Shown here: in pieces, positions 50,301 through 62,954 of the stretch | How positions within the stretch are numbered: the first letter of the stretch is position 1 | Layout of the letters: the number at the start of each line of letters is the position of its first letter | NCBI RefSeq assembly: GCF_043290135.1 | Contig: NC_134700.1 | Location: 238,190,088 to 238,254,087 of the forward strand | From: Rhipicephalus microplus | Lineage: Eukaryota > Arthropoda > Arachnida > Ixodida > Ixodidae | DNA length: 64,000 bases | Direction of reading: 5' to 3' | Notes under the pieces: model-generated | Database searches by the model: none | What the model saw: only the letters and a program-made list of their open reading frames with translations | Told to the model about the DNA's origin: nothing | Position numbers and translations under genes: made by a program

Positions 50301-53300
50301 AATGCAGCTACCGAGAGAAAAAAAAAAGTAGTCTTGACGAAAAAACTTACCTCAGCGACGCGAAGAATGACTGGCTTCTGGCGCACGGGATAGTAGTAGT
50401 TGAACGGAGACGTGTAGATTTGCACAGTTCCTTTCACGCTTTCGCCGTAGGTGTACCTGGGTGTGGACGAAGGGGGTGGGGGTGAGCGAGATGAAATTTG
50501 AAGAATCGGATGTTTGAAAGTAAGCATTGCGGAACTAGGGGGAGACGCATGCACTTAACAGAATAAATTCTGTGACAGCCAGAACTTGTGTTAGATGGTA
50601 CAGAATAGACACATTGTGTAAAAGGAAAGAAAATGGTTCGGAGTTGCTTTGGGATGAATGCTTGCATTTGAAGGAAGTGCTTCCTTTTGATACAAATATG
50701 GGGACACCTTTTTTTGTGCAATGCTGCCCGAAGGAGCAATACAAAAATGGTTAGAGATTGTCGAATAAAATACGCTACAGCCTCAGCAAAATTTTATGAA
50801 GCGTCATTAGAATGGGGTGCATACTGCCATACTCCGGAATATACACCGAGCAGGGATGTTTACAAACGATAATCCGTGCTGCTTAAACGACTTACTTTGC
50901 GCAGACAGTGTAGAGTACCGTGGGGTTCGTAACGACGTCGTTCCCGTCCGGTGTGATGGTGACCGAGAACTTCGGCAGCACTGCAGAAACAAACCAGTCA
51001 ACGAAACTGCAATGAAGCAAAGTAATTTCAGGTGCCTCGTTGGGTGTCAGTAAAAGGACGTCTAAGCAAATAGCATGTAGGTAAAATGTACTTGACATTA
51101 TCGAGGTCATACCTCAGTGATAACCCCAGCTCCGGGGCATCACCAGTGACACCCCCCGGTCATACCCCCAGCTCTGCCTGTAATAGTGGAATGCGGTGAG
51201 GGCCCATTGCGAACGCGCACTGTAAGCACTTGGTACACACTTTATTGTTTGGTGTTACCCGAGAAGTTAAATTGCGGATTTCCAAAATGTGGAGTCTATA
51301 AAGTTGAAATTTGCTTGTTTCAGTGTAGCTTTCGCACATGTATGATTTATATACCGGTATTGCCACACACACATGTAGAGTTGCCGCACACATGCAGGTG
51401 TGGCAACACTGTTAGTGCAGCTTTCGCACAAATATGATTTATATAGTATGCTTTAAACCACGAGCAGTTATGCAGGCGAGGCGTTTTCGAATTCGCTCTG
51501 CATCCACTCGAGAAGGTAACGTGTGTTCATTATGCAATGGGTGGCCGGCATGAAACCACAAAGCCGTTATGATAACATGCGATGACACCCAATGTATTGT
51601 GAAGCCTGAACACAAGACGCGTGTTTGCAAAGCATCAACGTTATTTTTACACTTTTTTCCACGCAGATGCAGGGTGAACAGCGACTTGCCACGCAAAAGG
51701 AATGAGTTAGAACCTCAGTCAGACCTGGAAATTGATCCTAATTGCATCTAAATTTTAAATCATGGCTAAACTTATCTTTCGCACAAAACCAATGATGGCG
51801 AAAATTCTGCGAAACGAGTGCTGCAGTGCCATTGTGTTGCAATGTAGTGTGTAAAGAAATACAGCGTCACAGTGCGGCATGTGAAATACAGCGTCACAGC
51901 TCAGTTTTCAGACATTCGACAGACTGAACGCAATGCAATATAGAGCGAGGTTCACGTGGGGCTGAGTAGTTGCACTCTGCCACGTGGACTTACCGTAGTC
52001 TCTGACTTCAAATGATGTAGATCCAGAGTTAGTACCAGCCGATACTGCAATCGTCCATATGCCTTCGTCAGTAATATCAAGGAGCTTGTAGGAATTTTGC
52101 AACAGACCTACGATAAAACAAAACTCATGTTTAAATAAAGAAAGAATGATGCGATGCGCAGATAATCTCCCGCTTCGGGAAAAGCAACATACCGTCACTG
52201 AAGTTCACAAACTGCTGCTGGAACAGAAGCTGGCCGTAGGGATTTGTGATGGTGATGTTTGCCTGCGAGACAATGAAGGTAGTGAGTGTTCATGAAGTTG
52301 ACACCTGCCATGGGGGTGTGTTATATGGAACAAGGTCGGATTCCACGAACTTTGTATGGCATGACTTAGTCTGCCCGTGTTGAAGTAACCCAATGTACGG
52401 ATACTCGTGCACCGACTACGTTACAGAACAGTCAAGGTGACAAGCAAGTAGTTTATGCCATACACTCATAAACTAAAAATATAAGCCAAGTGCTTTCCCA
52501 AAAAGGCCGCGTCAATGTGTTTCACACGATGATTTGGTCTACAAGGAAAGATATGTGTAGAAACTGCATCATTAAAGAATAACGCATAAATTTCCGTAAA
52601 CTTGGACGTTGAACAGGAAGCAAAGTGAATAACTGAATTTCGAACAGGTAGCGAAAGACACGCAAATAAGGAAAAGTAAGATGTCTGCACGTGTGCTACT
52701 ATGCGATATAATAATGAAGGAATATGTACTAGACTACGTAGCTTAAATGAAGAAATGGAAGAGTTGAAAATGAAATGATAGAGAACGTAGAAAAAGATTG
52801 CTTACCAGCTGGTCAGTGACAGGCAGCAGTTCGTTGTCAACTAGAAGGATCCGATAGTTGACTGGAAGGCGAGGACATGGGAATAAGTAATTTTAGTATT
52901 GATGCGTTGTTTACGAAAAAAAGTTTTTGAAGAGATTCAGATATGTCGGGGATATATCCTGGGAGAAGCATGCGAATGCAGATTGGTAGGTAAACATGAG
53001 GATTTGTGCAATACTCATGATGGAATGAAGGCAGTATAGTTATTAGGGTACAAGATCGAAGTTTCACTCAAGCAAGAAATACGTTGGCTGGAGACAGCCA
53101 GTGGGGATTGGTTTTATGTGCCATTTATTTTCCAGGAAGAGCGATGGCACTCAGATGTAAAGCAGAAAAAAAAAGAATATTGGCAGAAAACGCGACAGAA
53201 CGAGGTGCATAGCAAGATAGAAGTCCATTGTGTCGCCTACAAAAGGGACGCACAGTATATTGTATTTAGCTCGAAAAGAGATGTATATGGGCTGCAGAAA

Positions 53301-55251
53301 TAGTGCTAGTGGGAGCCCGACAGGAAAGCAGTGTGTAGGAAGTAATCACACATGCGAAGGAGTCGTGAAAAAAAAAAAGACAACATAACCTAGAGCGCGA
53401 AAGGGCAGGCTTTATTGCTGCCGAGGTGAACACTAGAAGTTTTACACATACCTGTGCTTCCTTGTCGATACATGGGCTTGTCGGTCTGTACGATGACGTT
53501 AATGTTGTTTACATACTCAAGTTGAACGAACGATTTGTTGTGAAACTGACTACTTCCAAACTGGCCAGTCACGTGGAGGTACATGTTGTAGAAATCGCTT
53601 GGGTTCAAGTTGGGGACGCCGAAACGAAGTTCGGAGTCGATGCCTGCAAGGCAAACAGAAGAGTGGCAGTTCAAGTGCCGAAGGCAATATGAATCGCAAC
53701 AAATAAATAGCCGTAGCAAAGCTTAAGTTACTATGAAATGAACAGAGAAAGTGCAACCTGTCGTGCTATTCTACTGAAGTCAGTTTATGATGCGAGCTCG
53801 TAGCGTTGGTGTAGCTGTTGTTTCTCGTGGGTAGACTTCAAAAGAGAAAATGCGAGAAAGGCAGAGAGGTTAACCAGATTTTAGGAGCCATTATGCTGGC
53901 CTGCACTAGTATTGGGGGGAGTGAAAGTGAGAAAAGTCTGTATGAACAAACCAAGAACAGATGCACACACAAAATCGATCCACTAGAAGTCCTTCTCGTA
54001 GGCCAATAGTTTGCAAGAAGCCCGGTAGCACTTGCACTCGAACTTGCTAAATGTAGACTTCCAAGTGACAAGTGCAGTGATGGGCAGTCTTGATGGCATT
54101 CTACTCATCATGCTTTTTGAAGGAACTTGAAATAAGTTAAACTTGTCCAGTGTGCTTAACTGCGCATCCCGCTGCGCGGAACCCGCCGTGAATTTCGAAA
54201 GCATGCCGTCATGATTGGTGCACATAATATCAATCATAATGAAATATTTGTCCTAAACCCCTCTTAACCGTCAACCACTCATTTGCTTTTGTGAATATAC
54301 GGAAGACGCACAAAGTTGGTGGGCTTTAAGAATGTGATAAGCAAATACTCGATGCTATGACTGATGGCATGAATAGGCCAGAAAAAAAAATGTAGGACAT
54401 TTGGAAGCTTACCCTTCGGACCAACGTCATAGGTTTGTGTAGCCAGGACTGTGCTGTTCTGGTTGATTCCCGATCGAGTGCCCCATAGTTCCACAACCAG
54501 TTGGCCGGCGGATGGAGGGTTTCGCACTACGGCTGTGAGCTTGATGTCCGCGTTAGGTGTCAAATATCCCGGTGCAGTCACGAAATATTCTCTGCAACAA
54601 AAAGAAAGAAAATGCAGAAAGTGATACGGTTAGAGCTTCGAGTGAACCGCAGTACAGGCGCCAGGTTACGCAAAAAAGCCTGAGCCGCACAGGTGTTAGC
54701 ATGGTGCTGGATGGACTGCACAAGGACATCACGCAACGTTTGTGCTGGGGGAGGAGTGCATAATGAGGGTGATGCAAGACGCGACTGAAAACTGTAGTGA
54801 CAATGTAGTCTGGAGAGTCAGGATATCGGGGTGCCAGATGCATGTGGCCGATGTAATTGAACCAGGGTAGAATCGTGCACCAGACGCGTCCCTAAATTTA
54901 CCAGACATGCACATTTATCAAACACACTGAAGGCGTGTTTCGCAACAACAACAATTCATCGTAGATATTGGAGACATGTGCGCGATGCTACCGATTCATA
55001 CCAATCAACACGCGCGGCAATTTCTATGTACACGAAGCGCAAGGGCAGTGACACTTACGGGCTCGAGCAAACGCCGTTTGCAAGCTTTGAACAGACTGTA
55101 ATGTGTTTTAATCGACTTCGGACCACACGCGAGGAAGGCACGCGAGAAAGAAGGCGCGAAAAGCAGGTGCTCACATAGCAGCGGTGGTGGGCGTTGCCAG
55201 AGTGACCACAGCTGCGAGCAGCAGAAACCAACTTGTCCAATTCGACGCCAT
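35317..55251 (-). CDS. Alpha-2-macroglobulin/TEP-superfamily protein lacking the thioester
   Basis: 33 coding exons give one continuous frame of 4671 nt (1556 aa): 55251-55175, 54591-54413, 53643-53452, 52861-52806, 52262-52193, 52107-51994, 50980-50896, 50456-50351, 49882-49768, 49612-49473, 48239-48036, 46793-46578, 45929-45612, 45341-45189, 44511-44436, 43782-43658, 43570-43444, 43045-42871, 42375-42147, 41876-41628, 41332-41281, 41195-41100, 40517-40344, 39636-39383, 38742-38532, 38147-37978, 37726-37577, 37462-37382, 37017-36905, 36503-36416, 36302-36234, 36060-35958, 35420-35317. Signal peptide is residues 1-25. Landmarks are QTDKPMYRQG (about 138), LPKFSV, RRRR 721-724, FTN...CP then a Gly/Ala-rich bait-like stretch, FPETWLW 831-837, PDTIT 855-859, DGSYASFG 1121 and VYDYY 1516-1520. 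The GCGEQ thioester site is replaced by TITYSNAEG (1066-1074), and that exon has no cysteine. No LDLa or netrin-like domain was seen. Members act in arthropod haemolymph immunity or protease trapping. Mcr-like or divergent TEP are the candidates. Confidence 0.93.
49334..49399. repeat. Small foldback palindrome in a macroglobulin intron
   Basis: The left arm ACGAAGAAGCACAAAGGAAC faces the right arm CTCCTTTGCGTTTCTTCGTG across a loop of about 20 bp (around 49354-49374). It is like the foldback at 28.5 kb in purine/pyrimidine arm composition. Confidence 0.7.
51322..51445. repeat. Direct repeats flanking a small inverted repeat
   Basis: Two about 32-bp direct repeats (51322-51353 and 51414-51445) share GCTTTCGCACA and ATGATTTATATA. 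Between them TTGCCACAC and GTGTGGCAA form 9-bp inverted arms. It lies in a macroglobulin intron. Confidence 0.6.
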
Positions 55252-55921
55252 GGCGACGAATTACGGCCCCTGCGATGGAAAGAATAAGAAGGTCACTAAG
55301 AAAAAGCGGTTACAATGACAATGCATAAAACGGCAACCAGCAAAGCTAAATATTGCTTTGGCTACAGAGTATGAGCGGTATTTAAAACAAATTCACCGAA
55401 TGGCTGCGGTACACAACGAAACACGAAAAAAAAATTGAAGAGCTAGACCAAGTCGCACGGGTGAAAAAAAAAAAAAAACAGTGCTCTACTCGGAACACCC
55501 TCTGCAGAGCAGTTGCACCTGAAGCTACCTGCAGGAGAAGCTGGTAGCTGCGTGCGGAATTGAACGGAATCCAAGAAGCCATGATTCATCTAATCGAAAC
55601 GCAGTGGTGAATCGCAGTTAACAGTAAGAATACGAAAGTGCTGAAATACTACATGCCTTGCTTGACATTTCCAGGTATTTTTCACACTCCAAAAATACTG
55701 GAAGCATAGAAACACTATGGAAATAATGGTACAAGGGAACAGCAGCTATCATTCGATCTGGTCGAGACTATTCAACATGAGCATGCCTGTCAATAGACTT
55801 GCGCCTCTGAATTGCCTCTAGACCATAGGAGAATGAATGAAGAAAAAGCCTAAGCTGCCCAAGATTCCGCACGTTTTCTAAAAGCTGCTTACGCGCGTTC
55901 AAATGTTGCAACTGTTCTTAC

Positions 55922-56030
55922 TTTTTGCAGTCTCGGCGGTGAATAACCAAAGTCAGCAGCGTTCGCAAAAGGCCCGAAGGATCAGCTGGCGTAAATCCCG
56001 GCAATAATCCTGTGATGCTCCCGAGGGCGA
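55922..56030 (-). other. Probable 5'-UTR exon of the macroglobulin gene
   Basis: A donor AAAA/GTAAGA ends a non-coding exon at 55922. A matching acceptor (CCATCGCAG) before 55269 begins the exon that carries the start codon at 55251. The exon start is estimated from the TATA box. Confidence 0.5.
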
Positions 56031-56051
56031 GTTGCCGATGGGACTGCGCTA

Positions 56052-56059
56052 CTTTTATA
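56052..56059 (-). promoter_or_regulatory. TATA box of the macroglobulin gene
   Basis: TATAAAAG on the minus strand, about 800 bp upstream of the start codon and about 30 bp before the inferred transcription start near 56030. A perfect TATA match placed just before an untranslated exon with a good donor supports it. Confidence 0.6.
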
Positions 56060-56570
56060 CGCTTCAGTGCTTTTTTACCTCTTCCTACACTTTCCGTATC
56101 CGGTTGCAACATGTGACGTCACTTGTACAACTAACCGTGATCGCTGATTCTGCGCACGGTGGCTGCCGGGAAAGCCGGCTGCAAAAAAATGATCATTCAT
56201 GATTAACCACGTGTAGCACATAACGGGAGATTAGTTGCACGTGCTCTTATCGAGGCGAACAGGGTCTGGGACATCACATGTGTTTACTACCAAGCCAGGA
56301 AACTGGTGCATGTACGCTCTGTTTCCTAATGGGACTGACGCGTTAGTTTTCGCCATTGTTCCTGATACCGCGTGAAGGCAAGTCGCATCTGTTTTCATGT
56401 TTCACTCTTGATCGAACAACAAGAAACTCAAAGGAGAAACAAGGTTAACTTTCCAGCTGTTTTTGTCACTGCACTACTATAGATATACTTAACACTTCTG
56501 CTATATACCACTATGATGACGACAGCAACAAAAACAACAAATACTTCTGCTGCTACTACTCCTACTTCCG

Positions 56571-56703
56571 ATGGGGGCGAAATGTTTGAGGTCCTTGTAC
56601 TTCAATTCAAGTGCACGTCAACAGCAACAGATGGTAAAAATGTCCACAGCTCTTTACTACGCTGTTCATTACAATCATGTAGTGGTTTTGGGATGCGAGA
56701 TCC
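56571..56703 (+). mobile_element. Diverged Ruka-like SINE tail
   Basis: Weak but collinear blocks: GATGGGGGCGAAATGTTTGAGG, TTCAAGTGCACGT, TCTTTACTACGCTGT, TACAATCATGTAGTGGTTTT and GGGATGCGAGATCCCA. The threonine-rich frame over it and the following CTA/CTG-rich repeats is not a gene. Confidence 0.5.
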
Positions 56704-57719
56704 CAACCATCATACTATTAAGACTACTAACACATCCACGGCTCCGCTACTGCTATATACTTCTACTATTACTGATACTACTGCTTCTGCTATTTCTTCT
56801 ACCTTTACTATACTCCCACTACTAACACCATTGCTACTACTCCTACTGCTACTACTACTACCTTCGTGTCTAGTTGGCCTCCCTGCCTTTCATTTCTTCC
56901 ATTCGTCATCCACTACTATTATTTCAGAAGGGTGCTTATCATTTAGTAGCGCCTTTAATAAGTAAACTAATCACTTCAGACATCACTTTACTTAAAATCA
57001 CACCATAATAACTCTTCAATTTTCTTATTTACATAATAATCACTCAAGTTTGGCCATCTGGAACTGCAGGCGACTAAAGTTACACTAAATTAGCCCGGAC
57101 ACAATGAGTTCCTTTACTTCATGCAAAATTTCCCACGTTATATAACTTACAATAGGCATTTTGGCATTTTTATTTTCGCAATTTGTGTTGCACGATTGTT
57201 TTGGCCTCTTGTAAAAGATGTCATTTCCTTACACAGCGGTATGGTGTACCCGGCCGAATAGAAGTGAGGAGTTTCGCTATGAAAAGAACTCATATAGCCC
57301 TCCGTGTCCTTAGAATATCGCTATGACAACAGCGTAGACAAGATATAACTGAGTGACGGGTAACGCGGAAGTACATCGTTAAGAGGCATTTCGTTAATTT
57401 TTTTTTGTAGTTACAAATCCTGGGACGTTACATACAGAGCAATTGAACACTACAAAAAAAAAAAAAAGCTTGTAGGAGCTGGTGGTTGCCATAACCACTG
57501 AAAGTGGATTCAAAAGGTCGTATGTGGCTGGTTCGGAAGCAATGGTGATTGACGAAGTGATTCTTGCTCGTTATAACGTGACTGACATGCTTCGCTAGTG
57601 TTGATGTCACACATGCACTCGTCAAGAAGCGTGTCGCACACATTAAGGCAAACAAGCCGCAATCTTCCCATACGATGCCTGTATGTTGTTACACACCGCC
57701 TACATTTGCGACATTAATA

Positions 57720-57959
57720 ATATGCGGGTTTAACGTCCCAAGCTCAAAATATGATTATAAGAGACGCCGTAGTGAAGGGCTCCAGAAATTTCGACCACCT
57801 AGGGTAAGTTAACGTGCCCCCAAATCTGAGCGCACGGCCCTACCGCATTTTCGCCTCCATCAAAAATGCAGCGGCCGTAGGCTCTATCGAAAATGCAGCA
57901 GCCGCAGCTAAGATTTGACAGCAGCCAAGTGCCTTAACCACAAGACCACTGCGGCGGGG
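57720..57959 (-). mobile_element. Ruka-like SINE, full length but diverged
   Basis: Read on the minus strand: GCCCCGCCGCAGTGGTCTTG head, degenerate B box, a partial internal duplication of the GCATTTTCGAT.GAGGC body block, then CCTAGGTGGTCGAAATTTC, GGAGCCCTTCACTACGGC and GGGACGTTAAACCC. Confidence 0.8.
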
Positions 57960-58063
57960 CAATCTTTCCGAGATTGGGTGCAGAAATAGCGTATTCTATT
58001 GCTATTATCAGGCAGAACTTTCTCCGTAGTTCATAAGTAACGATCTGTGCTTTAGTGATGCAA

Positions 58064-58305
58064 TGATTGTTTGATTTGTGGGATTTAACGTCCCAAAACT
58101 ACCGTTTGATTATGAGAGACGCCGTAGCGGAGGGCTTCGGAAATTTTTACCACCTGGGGTTCTTTAACGTGCACCCAAATCGGAGTACACGGGCCTACAA
58201 CATTTCCGCCTCGATCGGAAATGCAGCCGCCACAGCCGAGATTTGATCCCGCGACCTGCGGGTCAGCTGCCGAGAACCTTAGCCACTAAACCACCATGGC
58301 GGGCG
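58064..58305 (-). mobile_element. Ruka-like SINE, full length
   Basis: Read on the minus strand: GCCCGCCATGGTGGTTTAG head, GTGGCTAAGG A-box region, GGGATCAAATCTC B-box region, then the usual body with CCCCAGGTGG and GGGACGTTAAATCCC. It lies 100 bp from another copy in the same orientation. Confidence 0.88.
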
Positions 58306-60179
58306 CTTTAATGATGCAGCTTCTCGCCTTGAACTTATACTATGGTGGCTTGTATGATGCATTATGAAATGGAAGGAATGAGCTGCTTTGTTCAGACTGT
58401 AATACAGAACTAAGCGCCGGTGAGGCTTATAAATATTCAGACGCTTTGTCAAGGCTGTTTCTAGCAAATGGAAGTGACGGAGCGTTACGTTGTGTACACA
58501 CTACGGTCGGGAAAGCTCACGAGTTGAGTAAATTGCGGCCTATTAATAAACAAAGTATAAATCTTTTATTGTGCTGCGGCTAATAACAACTATATATGTG
58601 ATCGGCGTAGTGCCAGTCGGTACCGGTGGAATTACCCGTTGCGTTTTTCGCTCCAAGGTGATGATGCGCATTATGGGAGAATTTCGATGAGGACGTCTGA
58701 CGGAAGCTTCCTTGGCCCTTGAAAATGCAGGATACTGATGAACAAATGGTGGGGACCTGCATACTTGATGGCTTTCCCGCAACAAGATTCCGTGCCAGGA
58801 ACTCACTGTCATGACGGCATGCATTACGATGGCAGCGTAAGTGTGATCATAATTAATGGTCATATGCTACTAATTCACGAGCTCTAAGAGGTTAAACACT
58901 TCACCAAAACTTCAGCTACTCCTGCATCAATTTCTAAGGCGAGTGGATAACAACTATGATCTTGTCCGAAAGCCGGTACTCATGCCCTAACAAGATTTTC
59001 CTTTCCAACAACTGAGTTTTTATTTATGATGAATGTAGTATGCCCTGGTAAGCCTCATAAGAGATAATCTGTAAATCATAAATGTTTCTGCAAAACTACC
59101 CTCTTTACGCATGCGGGGTCCTTCATTCATTTTTTCACATTCAGTCAGTTGTCACCCTTTTAGCTAATTAGTTTTTTTAAAGCTGTTTGTGACTGACAAC
59201 AAGGGTACTTCTAAGCGCGTGCTTGGCTTGCTTGGAGGTCGATTAGATAACCTTGACGGTTTCACCGGGTCCGCATTGTGGTTATGAAAGTAGCAGCCAG
59301 TTGTCAGCCTCTTCATCTTTTCTCTCGCAATGTCTACATACGGCAAGCATTGTAACACATAAAGGCTGCCTGGCAGCGCTCAAGTAACCTTAAGGTTAAC
59401 CACTGCGCCCAGACAAACAGCAGGAGTTGTGTAAAAGCTATAAGAAAATTCCAAAGAAATGTTCTCGGAGTACCATGGTAGGTCAACGAGGTAAGAACAG
59501 GTATATAACATGCACGTTAATGTTGCACAGTCAAACTACAGGAAGAATTCAGACAGAACGTTGAGCAATATGGGTCAGCTGCAAAACATAAAGCTTGCAA
59601 TCTTTTAGTAAGCCCGTAACGTGGTTGTTCGAAGGAAGCGTATATCGTATCCAGATGAAATGAAGACTACTACAGCAAGATTGGTAAAGATTTGTAGGTC
59701 GACCGCACCGGAACGGCTTTGGTCTCGGGTTTGATGCCCGGACTGGGAGGAAGTTTTGGCAAATTAGATGCTTCCTTTCTGAGGAATCCTGATAGATCTT
59801 GTAGCTATGTACTATAAACTGGTGGTTGTCAACTTTTCTTACAAGAACAAAAAAGACAGCGCAAATTGTTACACATGTCAGACCGATAGCTAAGCAGCAA
59901 GAACAGACGTATATGATACCCACGCGAACACTTCAGCGAAGAACAGGAGAGCGTTAAATATTGGTAAAAGGGGTCGGTACACGTATCACACGTGAGCCTA
60001 ACAGACTCACACAATTTTCTACATATAGTTGCACGTTTCTCAACAACAAATAAAGTACCACAATATACTTAACAAACGTTTAGAAATGATAGCGAAGATC
60101 TCAGAAAAGAATGCCTGGCCATCAGCCACACAAATTCCGTTCCTTGACGTACGCTAGGCCAGCCGCAGGGGTTCATATG

Positions 60180-60800
60180 TCTGCGGTCAGTCACGTCAGC
60201 TCTGTCTGGCATTCGAATAGCTGAGTCCAGTACTCGTGGGTACGAAGCGTCGTCGCTCCGCTGGAACGTTCGCTTTAAGACAGCGTGTGTTCGGGAGCGT
60301 TAACCATCTATGTCACCGAGCTATTCAAGATTATCCGCGGGGGTGCGTTTCGCAACTCGACGCCAATGACCCACTTTGCATACGCCCGTGGAATAGGGCA
60401 CCGCTCTTTTCAGAGGATCTTGATTTCGTAGAAGTCTCCCCCCCGTGGCTTCGTCGAGAACGTAGAGGTCGCACGTGGATATCCGGCGTCGCCACCGCCT
60501 CGAACGGGAAGCCCCAACGTCGTGGCGAGAGTTATCACCGGCGCGCCCAGTCCATTCCGCTGAGACGGTCCGACACCTGAAGCGGCCGAGATTAGCCCAT
60601 TCGTCGTGCCCGCTCCTCGACTGGTTGTTGGTGTTGTGTCTGCAACATTGGGCGTCGTCGGCTGCGACGACTACGCGAACACACGTTATCGCGAAAAAAA
60701 TGAAAACAAGCCTGTTTAGTCCGCAAACGCAGCGAAGGTCAATCGTCGCAGCCGCTACACGTGCCAACAATCAGCGCCGGAAAAAAAAATACATGCACTG
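60180..60800. other. GC-rich block of unknown nature
   Basis: About 600 bp with higher GC and CpG content than the surroundings and overlapping open frames on both strands (60236-60580 plus, 60475-60882 plus, 60770-60321 minus). None shows a family I recognise. The minus frame has a hydrophobic segment near residues 20-35 but is otherwise Arg/Cys-rich with no domain. A transposon fragment, a promoter/CpG-rich segment or an untranslated exon are all possible. Confidence 0.35.
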
Positions 60801-62103
60801 CCGCTTCCACTACTACTGTGTGTTTCCTGCGTCTATAGCAGCGTGGGACATACAACTGTGGCTCTCGTCAGCACGCGTGTAGGGAGTTTTGAACGTGTTG
60901 CGTCCTGCGCAAACTTCATAGACGTACTCTCGACGCTCTATTGTAAACCCGTTTTCGTGTTTCTGGCGCTTAAGCCTTTTCTTTGCGTTGTATTTACACA
61001 CACCATTTTCGATGGTCGAAAAGCGCGAAATGTGAGATATGCTCATAGAATACAGAAGCCCACTGCCTTTTTGAAGTAATGTAATGTGTCTAGCAGTGTT
61101 GCCACACAACAACAGAAGTGTCGCTTACGAAGAGTTCTTAATGACGTGAAATGTCGTGGCAACGCTAGCTTGCAAGAGTTTTGTATTAAAAGGCCTTCAT
61201 TCGCAAAGGCAAAGAGTAGCGCAAGTACCCTGTTAGCGAATACACCAGTCGGGAAGTGTTTACTAGACCATAATTATACCTGTCTCGAATCAGTCCACTA
61301 TACGTAAGGCAATACGCAAAATTATGCCGTTACAGCGTTTGTTAATGCTTCTGCTGCGTCCGATGATGATTAAACATGTCGCTATGCATTGTAATGAATG
61401 AGCCTTCAAAGCGTCCACTCATTACACAAATCACATTATTTGGCGTCAAGTGCGATTACAGACTTTTTTTACTCAGTATTAAATGTTTTGAGGAGACTGA
61501 TTCCATTACATGACATTCATCTAATTTTTCTTTAGAAAGCCGTTTCAAGCAATGGCGTGGCTCTGTGGAAGGGCACCTGATTCCTACGAAGAAAGCCTGG
61601 CTTGGATTTTCACTCGAGCACAAGGCTTTTATCATGTAATTTGTTTACATTTTTTTCAGTTTTTCGTTCCCAAGCAACGCTTACTTTTCACTTGCAACCA
61701 AAGCTCGCGACGCTGACCCCAACACGCCGGGAAAGCTCTTCAGTGCTATCACGGTAAAATAGATGTAATTGAGCCACAGCGGCAAGGAACAGGGTCTGTA
61801 AAGCTTCGCATGTTCAATATCTCAGGCATATTGTTACATTCCTAACTGCGAACCTGCTGTACGCGCTGAGAAGTTAATTCAGTTTCCAGTATGACAAAAC
61901 AACTGCACGGCTAATGCGTGCACCTTTAATTGTCGCATCTTCAACATCTTACCACTACGATTCTAAAGTTGATATAAAGTTGCGTAGATCCAAATAGGCG
62001 CCATTTATTCGTAAGCACCCGTATCTAGTCCTGCTTCCTGCTAGATTTTTTTTTCTGTTTTGTTTCCTCTTCGCTAAAGGAAGATAGTCTGCATTATCAG
62101 GCA

Positions 62104-62343
62104 GCCCCGCCGCGGTGGTCTAGTGGCTAAAGCATTCGGCTGCTGACCCGCAGGTCGCGGCATCGAAGCTCGGCTTCGGTGGCTGCATTTTCGATAGAGG
62201 CGAAAACGCCGTACGCCCGTATGCTCAGATTTGGGCGCACGTTAAAGAACCCCAGGTGGTGGAAATTTCCGGAGCCCTCCGCTACGGCGTCTTTCATAAT
62301 AATATCGTGGTTTTGGGACGTTAAACCTCACATATCAACCAAT
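62104..62343 (+). mobile_element. Ruka-like SINE, full length
   Basis: Nearly the same as the copy at 30.2 kb: GCCCCGCCGCGGTGGTCTAG head, AGTGGCTAAAG, GATAGAGGCGAAAACGC, CCCCAGGTGG, GGAGCCCTCCGCTACGGC, GGGACGTTAAACCTC and an ATCAACCAA end. Confidence 0.9.
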
Positions 62344-62606
62344 GCGTTAGCAGGAATGCAGCTACAAAAACTGACAGCATGTGTGACACAAAAAGTATTA
62401 TTTAAAAAAAATGATTAAAGTATCTTCTGAATATTTTAGCTTACGTTTTCAAATCACGCCTAAGTATACGGTTCTTGCCATGTCATCTCCTTTTATTTTC
62501 TAAAGGAGGGCAATGGACAGGTTTGTTCTGCTCAGTAAGCCTTGGCGCACGTCTTATAGTGCACATGGTCGTTTGCAATCAAGCCGTATCACGCAATCGT
62601 AACTCA

Positions 62607-62731
62607 CGTTGAAGAGGCATGGCGTGCAAACACGCACACAAGAAAGATGACACTACAGACGCATTACCTCCTCTCTCATACGCACTTCTCTCTTGCCTCC
62701 GTGTTTGCACGCATTATCTCTTTAACATGAA
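62607..62731. repeat. Foldback palindrome
   Basis: The left arm (from 62607: GTTGAAGAGGCATGGCGTGC then AAACACGCACACAAGA) faces the right arm (TCTTGCCTCCGTGTTTGCAC then GCATTATCTCTTTAAC, to 62727) across about 45 bp. A transcript would form a hairpin. Confidence 0.75.
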
Positions 62732-62954
62732 TACCTGCGCACTAGCTTAGCTTTTTGTCATTCGAAAATTGTACATCAGTTATACATTCACGCTTCCATG
62801 TCATAAATTGCCGCTCTTTGAATGCGAAAATGTAGACCGTAATGTATACCTGTTTATTTGCAAATACCCTTTTTCCTACTTTTTTTTTTCTGCCGTAATA
62901 CAGTTGCAATGGCTTTGCTGTGATATATAAATAAACCTTGGGCATTACATCCGA

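Noticed and set aside
56513..56965. Threonine/serine/leucine-rich frame of 150 aa
   Set aside because: It covers a diverged SINE tail and CTA/CTG simple repeats.
60321..60770. 149-aa minus-strand frame with a hydrophobic segment
   Set aside because: It sits in a GC-rich block with long open frames on both strands and shows no recognisable family; no splice or promoter context supports it.
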